Source: Galeopsis tetrahit (lineage: Eukaryota > Streptophyta > Magnoliopsida > Lamiales > Lamiaceae). Taken from it: DNA of 64,000 bases. Position 1 is the first letter of the stretch. Each line of letters starts with the position of its first letter. Both the position numbers and the translations under genes were made by a program. Location: the NCBI GenBank assembly GCA_963675135.1, contig OY776121.1:61525265-61589264 (forward strand). Direction: 5' to 3'. The notes beneath the pieces were generated by a model. It was not told where the DNA came from. It searched no databases and saw nothing but the letters and a program-made list of their open reading frames with translations. Shown here in pieces: positions 1-10,326 of the stretch.

Positions 1-1
1 G

Positions 2-64
2 GCGAGCTTGGAACATCTTCAGAAACGCATACGCGGATCTTCCTCAGGTACTAGGGACCAATAA
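2..64 (+). CDS. Possible C-terminal end of a gene entering from the left
   Basis: Frame 2 is open from the window edge to a TAA at 62-64 and reads SLEHLQKRIRGSSSGTRDQ at its end. The composition (charged, Ser/Gly-rich tail) fits a protein C-terminus, and the following 800 bases are T-rich like a 3' UTR. Only 20 codons are visible, another frame is open to a TAG at 52-54, and I recognise no family, so this is a weak call. Confidence 0.25.
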   Translation, partial: ASLEHLQKRIRGSSSGTRDQ

Positions 65-881
65 GGATTTGTTTTAGAAGGACCTGAATTAGTTTCCTTT
101 TGTATTGAATGTCAAAATTGCATTCAGGATTGCCTTGACATTTGATTTGTTGAATTTCAGGAATCAAGACTTTTAGTATCCTTTATCTGCTAAACTTGGT
201 AATTGAAGGACTCATTTTTTTCATCCAATTCTTGGTCTTTTTTGAGTATCATTTTTGGAATTTAATAACTTGTATAGGAAGCCAATATAGTTAACAGGTC
301 AAATTAGTTAGTATTTGGTGTGATTATTGAGGTTATTAATATTGTTTAGCATGTCGGTGATAACATTGCAAAAGAATAATAACAATAATAAAAAAACTGT
401 AAGGGGTGTGCTGGATAACATGAGCCAAATATTAATAAGTTTGATCATCAAGGTTTAAGAACTCGGGAGCTCTGAATTATGAAACATAGTTTTGGCACTA
501 GTACGAAGAAAACACGATGCATCAAGCTCAAATATTACTCGTAAATTCAAAAAATTATGTAAAAAGTAAATGTCAATTAGACCAATTAAGATCACCTATT
601 CCACATCAATGTTTCATTATCGTTAATACATGGCACATGCTATTAACGATGATTTGTGATGTCGTCATGTATTAAAATCATTGGATTAAATACGAGATGA
701 AACTCCATCCACCTTGAACATAAATAAATTCCTTGTCAAATTTCTCAACAACATTTGGATCATTTAATCACAGATCTTTGTACTTTGAAAACAATGATAA
801 TAACTAAAAACAGTTGTACAACAAATCGAGACCTATTAGTCAAGTTCACGCCAATCTAAATCTGTAAAAGTAAGTAACATG
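65..881. other. Intergenic / 3' UTR sequence, no gene seen
   Basis: AT-rich sequence between a possible + strand gene end and the - strand gene ending at 882. The T-rich first 300 bases may be a 3' UTR. No repeat structure or open frame of note. Confidence 0.5.
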
Positions 882-1148
882 CTATTGAAGCTTCTTTGGC
901 TTCTTCACCGGAGGCTTTGGAGCTATTACATCTTCATCTTCTGAAGAGATTTCTTCCGGTTCATCAGGAACATCATTCGGAATATTATGCTTCGTGATGA
1001 ACTCCTTGAGAATGCTCATGCTCTGCTCCTTAACTGAAGCTATTTGCTCGGAGATAAGACCCTTGCTTGCCTCAGCAGTGTACGTCTCTGACCCAAGACG
1101 AATGGTGGCTTTAACACGTGGGACACCATTTACACGTTCAACTTCCAT
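882..1148 (-). CDS. Small conserved-looking protein with acidic, Pro/Lys-rich tail (88 aa, function unknown)
   Basis: The frame encodes 88 residues: a basic/hydrophobic N-terminal half (MEVERVNGVPRVKATIRLG), a predicted helical middle, then an acidic stretch (residues ~60-75, PDEPEEISSEDED) and a basic PPVKKPKKLQ tail. I do not recognise the family. Gene structure supports a real gene. An acceptor (TGATGCAG) lies just upstream, so the exon probably starts at 1165. A matching donor (AAG/GTACC) lies at 1950, giving a 5' UTR exon of about 2025-1951 with no ATG, and a TATA-like box lies at 2051-2060. If the intron were retained, the frame would extend upstream (FFCDAEGTYWI before the Met) to an in-frame TAG, so a longer alternative start is conceivable. 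The acidic tail next to a lysine-rich end suggests a nucleic-acid- or protein-binding adaptor, but that is a guess. Confidence 0.65.
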   Translation of the reverse strand: MEVERVNGVPRVKATIRLGSETYTAEASKGLISEQIASVKEQSMSILKEFITKHNIPNDVPDEPEEISSEDEDVIAPKPPVKKPKKLQ

Positions 1149-2050
1149 TATCCAATATGTGCCTTCTGCATCACAGAAAAACTTTGAAAAAACATTCTAA
1201 TCTTCACATGAAACCTTTGATCATCTGACTACAGTATATGACTAATAAGTCCAAGTAACAAGAACTAATTATCAATCTTATTTTAAAAAATAATTCCTAC
1301 CCCTAAGTGCAGAAATACATCATCTTCGGGGACATTTATCACTTGATGATATAAACAGTAGCAATAACCATCTGGCATGAATTCTTAGGATATTCCTATC
1401 GACTTAGAGTGGGTCTAGTATGAACGGAACTCTATTTTTTCAAAGTAATAGTTTCTTTTAGCATACAAAGTATCATCACATTTTAGAAAGTTGTTAATTT
1501 TATGGGTTATTCTTCTCAATTCGTATTCTAAAATGTATTACTGAGTTCACTGTAAGACTTCCATGACACGGTTAGCAATAGCAACCAAGGCCTAAGCAAA
1601 CAATCTTTAATAAAAAATCTACAACATGGGGCTGATTACAAATTGAACAAATAATTGGATTTTAACATAAAAACATAGTACAAAGAGAAGATATGAAGCA
1701 GGAAAACAGATGACAAAACACATAATCGAATAAGTAATTAGGTTTTCATATTCCACTTTTCAGCTACTCTAGCTTTGAGTTACTCCTAATTAACAGTTCA
1801 TGCATACGGATTTTTGCACAGAACACCAAAACATCACATTCACAATCGCGCAACAACTCATACAATTGAATGATGCCATGTTTAAATCCGGTTCATCAAC
1901 CATATATCGTTTGAAATACTGTAAACGAGATAATACAGCGAGAGAGGTACCTTCAAGTTCGCGCAGAGTTCGTTGTCAGATTGTTGCCCTAATCAGGGAT
2001 TTCTTGAGCCAAATTTTGAGTATTGATTGGATTGGTGGGAGAGTTGGGCT

Positions 2051-2060
2051 TTTAATATAT
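2051..2060 (-). promoter_or_regulatory. TATA-like box of the 88-aa gene
   Basis: Read on the minus strand this is ATATATTAAA, about 30 bases before the inferred start of the 5' UTR exon. TGGGCT-type (site II-like) motifs lie on either side (about 2044-2050 and 2066-2072). The promoter upstream is cut by the transposon starting at 2085. Confidence 0.45.
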
Positions 2061-2084
2061 GAGCATGGGCTTTTCAAGAAAACT

Positions 2085-3397
2085 GGCCCTGGCTATATAC
2101 CCCTCCAGCCTTGTTAAGTATACTCCCTCATCCAATTTATTAATTTAATAATAATGTTAAATACCTATTCTGGCCCTCTAGTAATTTTAAATGATAGATA
2201 CACCCTCCTATTAGATGATCCCTGATCGTTGCTTTCCTTATGTACTACAAAGATTATCAAAACCAAATAACACAAAAAACTCACGTTTGGGAAGGAGTGG
2301 GAGTTGGAGTGTTTAATCAAAAAACTCACTCATATTTTTGACATCTCTCCAAGAGCAAGGTGTAACATAATGGTTCGAAAACGTGAAGAGAGCTATAAAT
2401 ACGTGAGTTCTTTGTCCTTAGGTTTTATTTTTGTCTAAGTTATGATTTTTTTTGTTATTGTTTTTGGCTTCCGGCATACATTTTGATATTTTATGACTTA
2501 AACTGAGATAAAAATGGTGTGTAGGTATTTTCGCGCGATTGTCGATGGCATTTTTTCCGTTCGAATTGGTCGACCCTGGTTGGTTGACGGGGACGCTTCT
2601 GGTCGACATGACGATGTCGATGAAGTGATGTTTCGTCGACCAACATTTGTTGAAAGTTTAATTACATATATAATCGTGCAATTTTCATCAACTAGTAACC
2701 GACAGAAAGCCTTTTGGTCAACAAAGTATTGTCGACTAAAACACTTTTAGTCGACAACACCCTCTCGAAAAAGTGAATAACAATTTCTTTTTTGTATCGA
2801 CAACTCTTTATCGATGGTGATAAACCCTATCGCCACCCCCTAATCGACCAAGCTGCTCTCCGTCGATGAACCATTGTTGACGAAAAATTGTTTCGTCGAC
2901 CCTGGTTCGTCGCCGACAAAAATTCATTTTTTTTGCACCCAACAACAACAACACTACCATCGCACATAAAAAACGAAAGAATACATGTTTTAAAGCATAC
3001 ATCAATACCACAAACTTAACTCATTCAAAATCCTTAACATCAATACTACAAACTTGCGACCGCCGTTTGCCCAGGTGCCGTGCAGCGACGGACTGCCGTT
3101 CAGCGTGCCGTGCTGCAACCGCTGGCTACGGTGAAGGTGTGGTGGGTGTCGTGTCGTGCCGTTCTGCTACGGTTGCCGGCTATGGTGAAGGTGTGGTTGT
3201 GTTAGGCGCTAAAATGGGAGAAGAGAATGTGGACAATTTATTTGTGTGGGGAGGTGTATCTATAATTATGTTTCATATGTGCAAAGGGTATAGTAGGTAT
3301 TTCATGGGGAGTACATCTAACATTTTACATTTATAGGAAGGGTACATCTATCCGGGGAGTATACTTAACAGAGCTGGAGGGGTATATAGGCAGGGCC
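2085..3397. mobile_element. Non-autonomous Mutator-like DNA element (1.3 kb)
   Basis: Inverted ends of about 45 bp: GGCCCTGGCTATATACCCCT at the left, and the right end reads GGCCCTGCCTATATACCCCT on the other strand. An 8-bp direct repeat AGAAAACT flanks it (2077-2084 and 3398-3405). The interior carries many GTCGA/TCGAC motifs (2560-2920) and a short GC-rich patch (3060-3190), but no transposase frame. The ends resemble those of the element at 18552-19495, which has a 9-bp duplication, so I assign both to the same Mutator-like group; an 8-bp duplication alone would also fit hAT. Confidence 0.75.
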
Positions 3398-3405
3398 AGA
3401 AAACT

Positions 3406-3690
3406 TTGTATCAAGCCCATATGTAATTATTTACTCACCCTGCCCCAATTATATCACTTCAATTTTTTATTTTTATTTTTTTGTCTTTTCATGTTACTCT
3501 TTTCGTACACCAATTTTAGGGGATGTTTTTAAACACTACAAATAGCTTCTAGAATCACATTTTTTAAAGCTGCCCTCTCACAACTTTTACTTTTCAGAAG
3601 TGCTTTTAAGCTGTTTATAGAGTTTGCAAACACCCCCTTATTCTTATACTTTTGAACACGAATTTTAAGATAATAATAGATAAATTAATA
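3406..3690. other. Intergenic, nothing identified
   Basis: AT-rich sequence between the Mutator-like element and the first MITE. No open frame or repeat recognised. Confidence 0.5.
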
Positions 3691-3942
3691 CTCTATCCGT
3701 TCATGAAATGTAATCTCATTTGCCTCATATTCTTTGTCCAGCAAATGTAGTTCCATACACTTTATGGAAACTATCACCCTTCGACCATCACTTAATTACT
3801 CAATTTGTCATCCACTTCATTCACAAACAATTACTTTTTTCATAATGAACTCCACAATACCCTTACTTTATCTACTTTATCTATATTTTTCTTAAAATTT
3901 GTGTCCCACCCTTATGGGACTACATTTGGTGGATGGAAGGAG
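3691..3942. mobile_element. Stowaway-like MITE
   Basis: Starts CTCTATCCGTTC and ends GGATGGAAGGAG, inverted ends of the CTCCCTCCGTCC type, flanked by TA on both sides. The interior (ATGTAATCTCATTTGCC) matches the MITEs at 24110-24413 and 36748-37021. Confidence 0.75.
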
Positions 3943-3952
3943 TAATATTGTA

Positions 3953-4244
3953 CTCCCTCCGTCCCGGAATTACTTACATGGTTTGACCGGCACAATTTTT
4001 AAGAAAAGTGAATTTAGTGGTTAGTGATGTAAGATATTTGGTATTTTAAGTAATTTGGTGATGGGTAAAGTAGATATGATGAGGTGTAAAGTAAAATGTA
4101 TGTAAAAATATGGTGACAATTTTGAAAATAAAATGATGTTGGGAGGGTATTAATTTTATGGGGTATTTCCATATTAAGAGTGTGCAAGTAATCTTGTGAC
4201 GTCCAAATAAAGAAAGTGTGCAAGTAATCACGGGACGGAGGGAG
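3953..4244. mobile_element. Stowaway-like MITE
   Basis: Perfect terminal CTCCCTCCGTCCCG inverted repeats flanked by TA. Longer similarity between the arms includes the ATTACTTGCACA-type segment. Separated from the preceding MITE by only ten bases. Confidence 0.8.
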
Positions 4245-4633
4245 TAATATATTTGAGTTCATTTTGAATAAAGTGATAATTTGTAAATAAAATTGAATGA
4301 CATTTTGAATAATTAAATGATGGTTCGTCTTTTCCAAAAAAGTTATGTGAATAGAATTTGGGGTTTATACATTATAATTTTTTTGAATTTTTAACACATG
4401 TTTTACTCATTATTATTAAACTTTAATTTTTTTTAATTACACATGTCAATAATTTAAATAATTAAATAGAATATGAAACATTAAAGTTAGAACAATTGAC
4501 GTTATTCACAATTCAATATATAGGATACTTGAGTTTTTCCCGAAGATTAAGAGATCTTTAAGTAAATGTATAAGTAAAAGTCCTATAATAATTATATTTA
4601 ATAAGTGTTATATTAGTAAACAAATTAGAAAAT
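4245..4633. other. AT-rich intergenic sequence
   Basis: No gene or repeat structure recognised; ends at the AAAAT target duplication of the solo LTR. Confidence 0.5.
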
Positions 4634-5473
4634 TGATGCGGCCAAAATATGTCGTCCTATGAGGAGACGACACGTGAATAGGCGATAAGTTATCTTTATT
4701 AAATATTTATATTCATTTCGTGAAATGATTAATACAACCTTGATTATATGTTTTGTAAATAGTCCAATGGGCCTCTTAGGAGCCCAATTATATTGAGAAC
4801 AGGTCCATGAAGTAACCCAACTTAACAATAGAAAATGAAGTGGGCCCAAGCCCTTGAGAAATGAATGGAAGAGACAGGCCAAACTCTTAGCCCATATCCC
4901 TGGCCCAAGCCCAGGGATAACCTTCGGTCCATATCCCTGGCCCAGGCACATGACTATTTGGACTGAGTCTTGGTCAAGAAGAGAGCTGGGATTTCGGAGG
5001 GAAGTTAGAGCTGGAGAGGCAGAATTGACTCCGTGAATCTAGGGATTGAAGGCGTGGAGGGAAAGGATGGGCCCTGGATCGAGTCCAGGGCTATGCAGTT
5101 GAGAAAAAGGGGAAAAATACAACCTTTTCCCCAAGGTACGATTTTTTAGAGTCTTAAGTCATACATTATACAGGATACACGATAATAAGGATGAATACAA
5201 CATTTTTTACTTTCTTGACACGAAATAATACACAAAACACCTTGAAATTACACCATTCTTGCGAGAACTCTCCCTCCATCCGTAGGGAAGTTCCTCTTTG
5301 ATTCTCCCGAGAGCATATCTGACTTGAGCGTCGGAGATTACACGTCGGAATCCCCTCCGACGTGTTTTTGGAGGTTTTTGAGAGTTTGGAAGAAGATTAT
5401 TCGTAAGAAAGCTTGCTCAGAAGTGATAATCTAAACTCGAAGAAGCCTTAATCTGAACCGGTGGATTCGATAT

Positions 5474-6166
5474 TGTTACGGAATTGTATTCACAAAGCAA
5501 CTCCTTACAAATGATAAATCAAGACAACTAGAAACGCAATGAATTGAAACGTATAAAGAACTCAAAGAAAAACACGGGATTTACGTGGTTCGATCAAATG
5601 ATCTACGTCCACGGAGGATAGAAGACTCTCTTCACTAATCACAATATGAAAGTTACAGATTACAAGTTTCACTAAGCTTGATCTCTCAAAACTCTCAAAT
5701 TCAGTAACCCACAACCTATGCACTAGATGGTGTATTTATAGATGTACAATGCATTGGATAACCGCCACTAACCAACTAACTAACTAACAGAAAAACCAGA
5801 ATTAACTAACTCTGAAAATCTAGACTTCAGCGGAGTTGTCTCAGCAGACTTGTCTAAGCAGACTTGTCTCAGCAGACTTGGCTAAGCAGACTTGTCTTCA
5901 GCAGACTTGGCCCCCAACTCTCCTGAACTGACTTCAGATAACTTGTCTAGCAGAGTTGTCCAAACTCATAAGCAGAGTTGTCCAAACTCATCAGCAGAGT
6001 TGTCCAAGCTCAATAATTTCAGATTAGTTGACTCCTAACAAGACCACTAAACCTTATCAGTTGAATTACTCCTTAACTCAACTTTGCTGAACTCCAAGAT
6101 CAGAATAATAGCAACTCTTCTGATAGATAGAATTAGATGACATCCAATATTGCATTAATCATAACA
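5474..6166 (-). repeat. 3' LTR of the copia element (693 bp)
   Basis: TG...CA-type ends. Contains a TATA box on the minus strand (TATAAATA, 5733-5740) and a minisatellite-like run of AGCAGACTTGTCT units (about 5828-5910) that is one 14-bp unit shorter than in the other LTR. Confidence 0.95.
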
Positions 6167-6178
6167 ATTCTCCACCTT
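6167..6178 (-). promoter_or_regulatory. Polypurine tract
   Basis: Minus strand AAGGTGGAGAAT directly abuts the 3' LTR, the expected position of the plus-strand primer for reverse transcription. Confidence 0.75.
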
Positions 6179-6233
6179 AATGCAAGATTGCCTTCTTCCC
6201 AGCCCTCCTCAAGGCTGTTTGTCCATTCTCTTC

Positions 6234-9200
6234 TTAATGAACATCCCAGGTGCTAAGGTTTACCAACTCCATGCAATGGTTGAACTTATTGCTTGGTAAT
6301 GCCTTAGTTAACATATCAGCTGCATTCTCTTCTGAAGCTACCTTCTGAACTTCAATAATGCTCTTCTCCAAGATGTCTCTAACAAAGTGTAACTTCACAT
6401 CAATGTGCTTTGACCTCTCATGAAACACTTGATGTTTTGCTAGATGAATTGTACTCTGATTATCACACAGCACAGGAACACTTTTCTGAAATATGCCAAA
6501 ATCTCTCAGAATGCCCTTCAACCACATTGCTTCCTTCACAGCTTCTGTTAAGGCTATGTATTCAGCTTCTGTTGTGGATAAGGTCACCATAGATTGTAAA
6601 GCTGCTCTCCAGGTGATAGCAGTGCCATACAATGTAAACACATAACCAGATAAAGACTTCCTTGTATCTATGTTTCCAGCAAAATCAGAATCCACAAATC
6701 CAATCAAAGGTCTCTTGGTATCAACTGATTTTTCAAACAATAATCCTAAGTCTTCTGAACCATTCAGATATCTTAGAATCCACTTCAAAGCTTCCCAATG
6801 TAGCTTTCCTGGATTTCCCATGAACCTACTCACCATACTAATAGCATAGGCAAGATCTGGTCTGCTACAAACCATAGCATACATGAGACTTCCTACTCCA
6901 TTTGCATAAGGAACAGTAAGCATCTGCTTCTTCTCTTCAGCTGTTTGAGGAGATTGCTTGGCTGACAACTTAAATTGCTGGCCAAATGAGGTACTAACAG
7001 GTCTGGACTGGTGCATAAGGAATCTTCTCAACACCTTCTGGATGTAACCTTTCTGGGACAAGAACAGCTTCCCTGCTTTCCTGTTTCTGAGAATATCCAT
7101 GCCTAATATTCTCTTGGCTTCACCCAAATCCTTCATCTCGAACTTGCTACTCAGCTGCTGCTTCAGCTGGGTAATCTTTCTCATACTCTTGCTAGCTATT
7201 AACATATCATCTACATAGATCAGTAGATAGGTGCTCTCTAGATAATCTTGTTTACCAATATATACACATCCATCATATTTGCTTCTTAAGAAACCATTAG
7301 AAAGCATGAATGTATCAAACTTTCTATACCATTGTCTAGGACTCTGCTTGAGCCCATACAATGATTTCTTAAGCAAGCATACCTTACTTTGAGTTTCAGG
7401 CATGATAAACCCTTCTGGTTGATGCATATATATTGTTTCAGCTAGTTCTCCATGTAGGAATGCAGTTTTAACATCTAGCTGATGTAACTCAAGATCATCT
7501 TGAGCAACCTTAGACAAAAGTAATCTTATTGAACAGTGTTTAACAACAGGAGAGAATACCTCATTGAAGTCTATGCCTTCTCTTTGTGTGAATCCTCTTG
7601 CCACCAACCTAGCCTTGAATCTGATCTGCTCTCTAGCACCACCAAATCCAACTTCAAGCTTCTTCTTGAACAGCCATCTACAGCTGACCAACTTCTGGTT
7701 GTCCGGCTTCTCCACAAGGATCCAGGTCTCATTCTTCTCTAAGGATTGCAACTCTTCTGACATGGCTGCTATCCACTGCTCTCTTTCAGGACTGGTGATA
7801 GCTTCCTTATAGTTTCTTGGCTCATAATGCTCCACCTCTTCTGCTGTGATCAGAGCATATGACACAAGATCAGCCTGACCAAACCTAGATGGGGGGTGAA
7901 TCTGCCTCCTGAGCCTATCTCTTGCAAGGCTGTAATTTCTCAGATCAGCAGGGTTGTCCTCCATGGCCTCATCTTCTGAATGATCTTCTGGATCATCTTC
8001 TGGGACCTGTTCTGGAACAACCTCATCAGGGGTGTTGTCTCCTGTATCAGCAAAGTTGTCCACCTCCTCTGGGGTCAACTCTCCTGATGTGGGAAACTCC
8101 ACCTCAGCTGAGAAACTCTCTTCTGACTCATTTACAATTCTTCCATCTAGGTCATGGGAGTTTCCATTATGAGGATATCCCATTACCTTCTCATTAAAAT
8201 CAACATCTCTGCTGATTATCACTTTCTTATGACCAGGATCAAGGCACCACAGTCTATAGCCCTTGACACCTATTGGATAGCCAATGAATATACATTTCAG
8301 AGCCCTTGGCTCAAGCTTATCCTGTCTAATATGTGCATATGCCTGACATCCAAACACTTTAAGTTTTGAATAATCAGACAACTTGCCATACCAGATCTCA
8401 TCTGGGGTTTTACCTTCTAAAGCATATGAGGGAGTTTTGTTTATCAAGTAACATGCAGTACATACAGCTTCTCCCCACCAAAAGCTTTTAGGTAATTTAG
8501 CATCAGCTAACATGCATCTGACCCGTTCTAGAATAGTTCTATTCATTCTCTCTGCTAATCCATTTTGCTGTGGATTAAGAGGGACAGTTCTATGTCTAGT
8601 AATGCCCTTCTCTTTACAAAATTCATTGAATTCAGCTGATAGATACTCAAGGCCATTATCTGTCCTCAAATGTTTTAAGGACTTTCCTTTCTTGTTCTCT
8701 ATCTCAAGTAGCCATTCTTTGAATTTTGTAAAGGCCTCACTCTTCTGTTTGAGAATGAACACCCAAACTTTTCTAGAATAGTCATCTATAATTGACATGA
8801 AATACTTACCTCCACCAATGGTTTCAGTTCTTGATGGCCCCCAGACATCTGAATGAACATAATCCAGCAGCTCCTTGGTAGTGTGCTCACCCTTCTGGAA
8901 TGACTTCTTCTTGGCCTTGCCAAGAATGCACTGCTCACAGAACTCCAGGCTTTTGAATGTCTTCTGGTGGAATGCCCCCTTCTTGGATAACTCCATCAGA
9001 CCTTTCTCACCCACATGTGCCAGCCTCTTATGCCAAAGCATAGCATCTTCAGAACTCATGGTAACATCAGCAGCACCTGTGATTGTCTCACCAATTAAAG
9101 AATATAGACCATTAGATTTCTTCCCTTGCATCACTATTCTATCAGCTTTGGTGACAAACAAACATCCTTTTTCAGTCTTGAATTCATAACCCAAAGCATT

Positions 9201-10280
9201 TAGTGTGCCAAGAGATATAAGGTTTCTCTTCAAATCTGGAACAAATCTGACATTGGTCAGGATCACATGTTTATCATTAAACATCTTCACCCTCACAGTG
9301 CCAATACCCCTCACATTGCAGCTTTCATCATTACCCAACAGAACTGATCCACCATCCATCATTTCCAGGTTTTGAAACCAAGATTTGGTGGGACACATGT
9401 GAAATGAACATCCAGAATCCAACACCCATTCATTAACAAGTTTGCTATCTGTTATGCTCATGACTTCTGCACTATCATATCCTTTTGCCTCTGCTACATC
9501 AGCTTTGGCAGGATCAGTAGACTTCTTATGCTCAGGACAGTCTTTAAAGAAATGTCCTTCTTTATGGCATTTGTAGCAGGCTCTACTCTTGGCTACAAAC
9601 CCATTCTTCTTTTGATTTGGCTTGGCATGAAACTTCTTGCCTTGCCCTCCTTTCTTGTCATTCTTGAGTTTGATATTAAGACCCTCAGCTTGGTTCTTGG
9701 TCTTCTTGGTTGAGTTTGCTACATGTAAACTCTTAGTTTTCAGAATGGACAAGACTTCTTTGAATTTTGCCTTACCCTCCTTGGTAATCAGCAAAGCATC
9801 CTTGAAGCTATCATATGAAGGTGGTAAGGACTCCAAAAGTAGAAAAGACTTCTTGTGATCATCTAAGGTGACTCCAACATTTTCAAGATCATCAACAGCT
9901 TGCATGAACTCTAATAACTGCTCATCAAGGGTCTTATCATCAGTCATCTTAAAATTGTTGAGCTTCCTCTCCATAAACATCTGGTTTGACAAAGATTGTG
10001 TCAAATACAGATCATCAAGGGTCTCAAATACAGCAGCAACATCCTTCTCCTTCATAACTTCCCTGAACACATTGTCTCCCAAACTCAGAACAACAATGTT
10101 GTAAGCTTTTTCCATAAGCTCTTCTTTCTTGGCCTGGTCTGCATCGGATGCAGCAGGGTCAAGAGGAGTAAGGGCCTCTTTCAGCCCATGGTGTGACAGC
10201 AGAGCCTTCATCTTGGCTTTCCATAAGCCAAAATCTGTCTTACCATTGAATTTCTCTATCTCCAACTTCACAGAGCCCAT
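6234..10280 (-). CDS. Copia Gag-Pol polyprotein, intact, 1348 aa
   Basis: One uninterrupted frame. Gag N-terminus (FNGKTDFGLWKAKMKALL) is followed by a CCHC zinc knuckle at C235/C238/H243/C248. The aspartic protease has DSG at 288-290. The integrase has an HHCC zinc site (H417, H422, C448, C451) and a D478-D541-E577 triad with the usual 35-residue gap. Reverse transcriptase has D936 in LDVKTAFLHGEL and YVDD at 1022-1025. RNase H has candidate acids D1197, E1240 and D1273. Order and length match plant copia elements related to Tnt1, probably of the Tork group (inference). The ATG lies 27 bases after the primer-binding site, so the leader between PBS and gag is very short. The stop lies 55 bases before the polypurine tract. 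No frameshift or missing catalytic residue was found. Confidence 0.97.
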   Translation of the reverse strand: MGSVKLEIEKFNGKTDFGLWKAKMKALLSHHGLKEALTPLDPAASDADQAKKEELMEKAYNIVVLSLGDNVFREVMKEKDVAAVFETLDDLYLTQSLSNQMFMERKLNNFKMTDDKTLDEQLLEFMQAVDDLENVGVTLDDHKKSFLLLESLPPSYDSFKDALLITKEGKAKFKEVLSILKTKSLHVANSTKKTKNQAEGLNIKLKNDKKGGQGKKFHAKPNQKKNGFVAKSRACYKCHKEGHFFKDCPEHKKSTDPAKADVAEAKGYDSAEVMSITDSKLVNEWVLDSGCSFHMCPTKSWFQNLEMMDGGSVLLGNDESCNVRGIGTVRVKMFNDKHVILTNVRFVPDLKRNLISLGTLNALGYEFKTEKGCLFVTKADRIVMQGKKSNGLYSLIGETITGAADVTMSSEDAMLWHKRLAHVGEKGLMELSKKGAFHQKTFKSLEFCEQCILGKAKKKSFQKGEHTTKELLDYVHSDVWGPSRTETIGGGKYFMSIIDDYSRKVWVFILKQKSEAFTKFKEWLLEIENKKGKSLKHLRTDNGLEYLSAEFNEFCKEKGITRHRTVPLNPQQNGLAERMNRTILERVRCMLADAKLPKSFWWGEAVCTACYLINKTPSYALEGKTPDEIWYGKLSDYSKLKVFGCQAYAHIRQDKLEPRALKCIFIGYPIGVKGYRLWCLDPGHKKVIISRDVDFNEKVMGYPHNGNSHDLDGRIVNESEESFSAEVEFPTSGELTPEEVDNFADTGDNTPDEVVPEQVPEDDPEDHSEDEAMEDNPADLRNYSLARDRLRRQIHPPSRFGQADLVSYALITAEEVEHYEPRNYKEAITSPEREQWIAAMSEELQSLEKNETWILVEKPDNQKLVSCRWLFKKKLEVGFGGAREQIRFKARLVARGFTQREGIDFNEVFSPVVKHCSIRLLLSKVAQDDLELHQLDVKTAFLHGELAETIYMHQPEGFIMPETQSKVCLLKKSLYGLKQSPRQWYRKFDTFMLSNGFLRSKYDGCVYIGKQDYLESTYLLIYVDDMLIASKSMRKITQLKQQLSSKFEMKDLGEAKRILGMDILRNRKAGKLFLSQKGYIQKVLRRFLMHQSRPVSTSFGQQFKLSAKQSPQTAEEKKQMLTVPYANGVGSLMYAMVCSRPDLAYAISMVSRFMGNPGKLHWEALKWILRYLNGSEDLGLLFEKSVDTKRPLIGFVDSDFAGNIDTRKSLSGYVFTLYGTAITWRAALQSMVTLSTTEAEYIALTEAVKEAMWLKGILRDFGIFQKSVPVLCDNQSTIHLAKHQVFHERSKHIDVKLHFVRDILEKSIIEVQKVASEENAADMLTKALPSNKFNHCMELVNLSTWDVH

Positions 10281-10307
10281 TTCCGATCCTTGACTTTATC
10301 TTCGACT

Positions 10308-10324
10308 TCCCACAGACGGCGCCA
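10308..10324 (-). promoter_or_regulatory. tRNA primer-binding site
   Basis: Minus strand TGGCGCCGTCTGTGGGA starts two bases after the 5' LTR. It begins with the TGG that pairs with a tRNA CCA end; I have not identified the tRNA. Confidence 0.7.
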
Positions 10325-10326
10325 AT

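Noticed and set aside
1800..2117. 105-residue plus-strand frame
   Set aside because: Overlaps the intron, 5' exon and promoter of the minus-strand gene and runs into the transposon end.
4625..4951. 108-residue minus-strand frame
   Set aside because: Lies inside the solo LTR and has repeated GPGIWAK-like text caused by duplicated DNA, with no domain.
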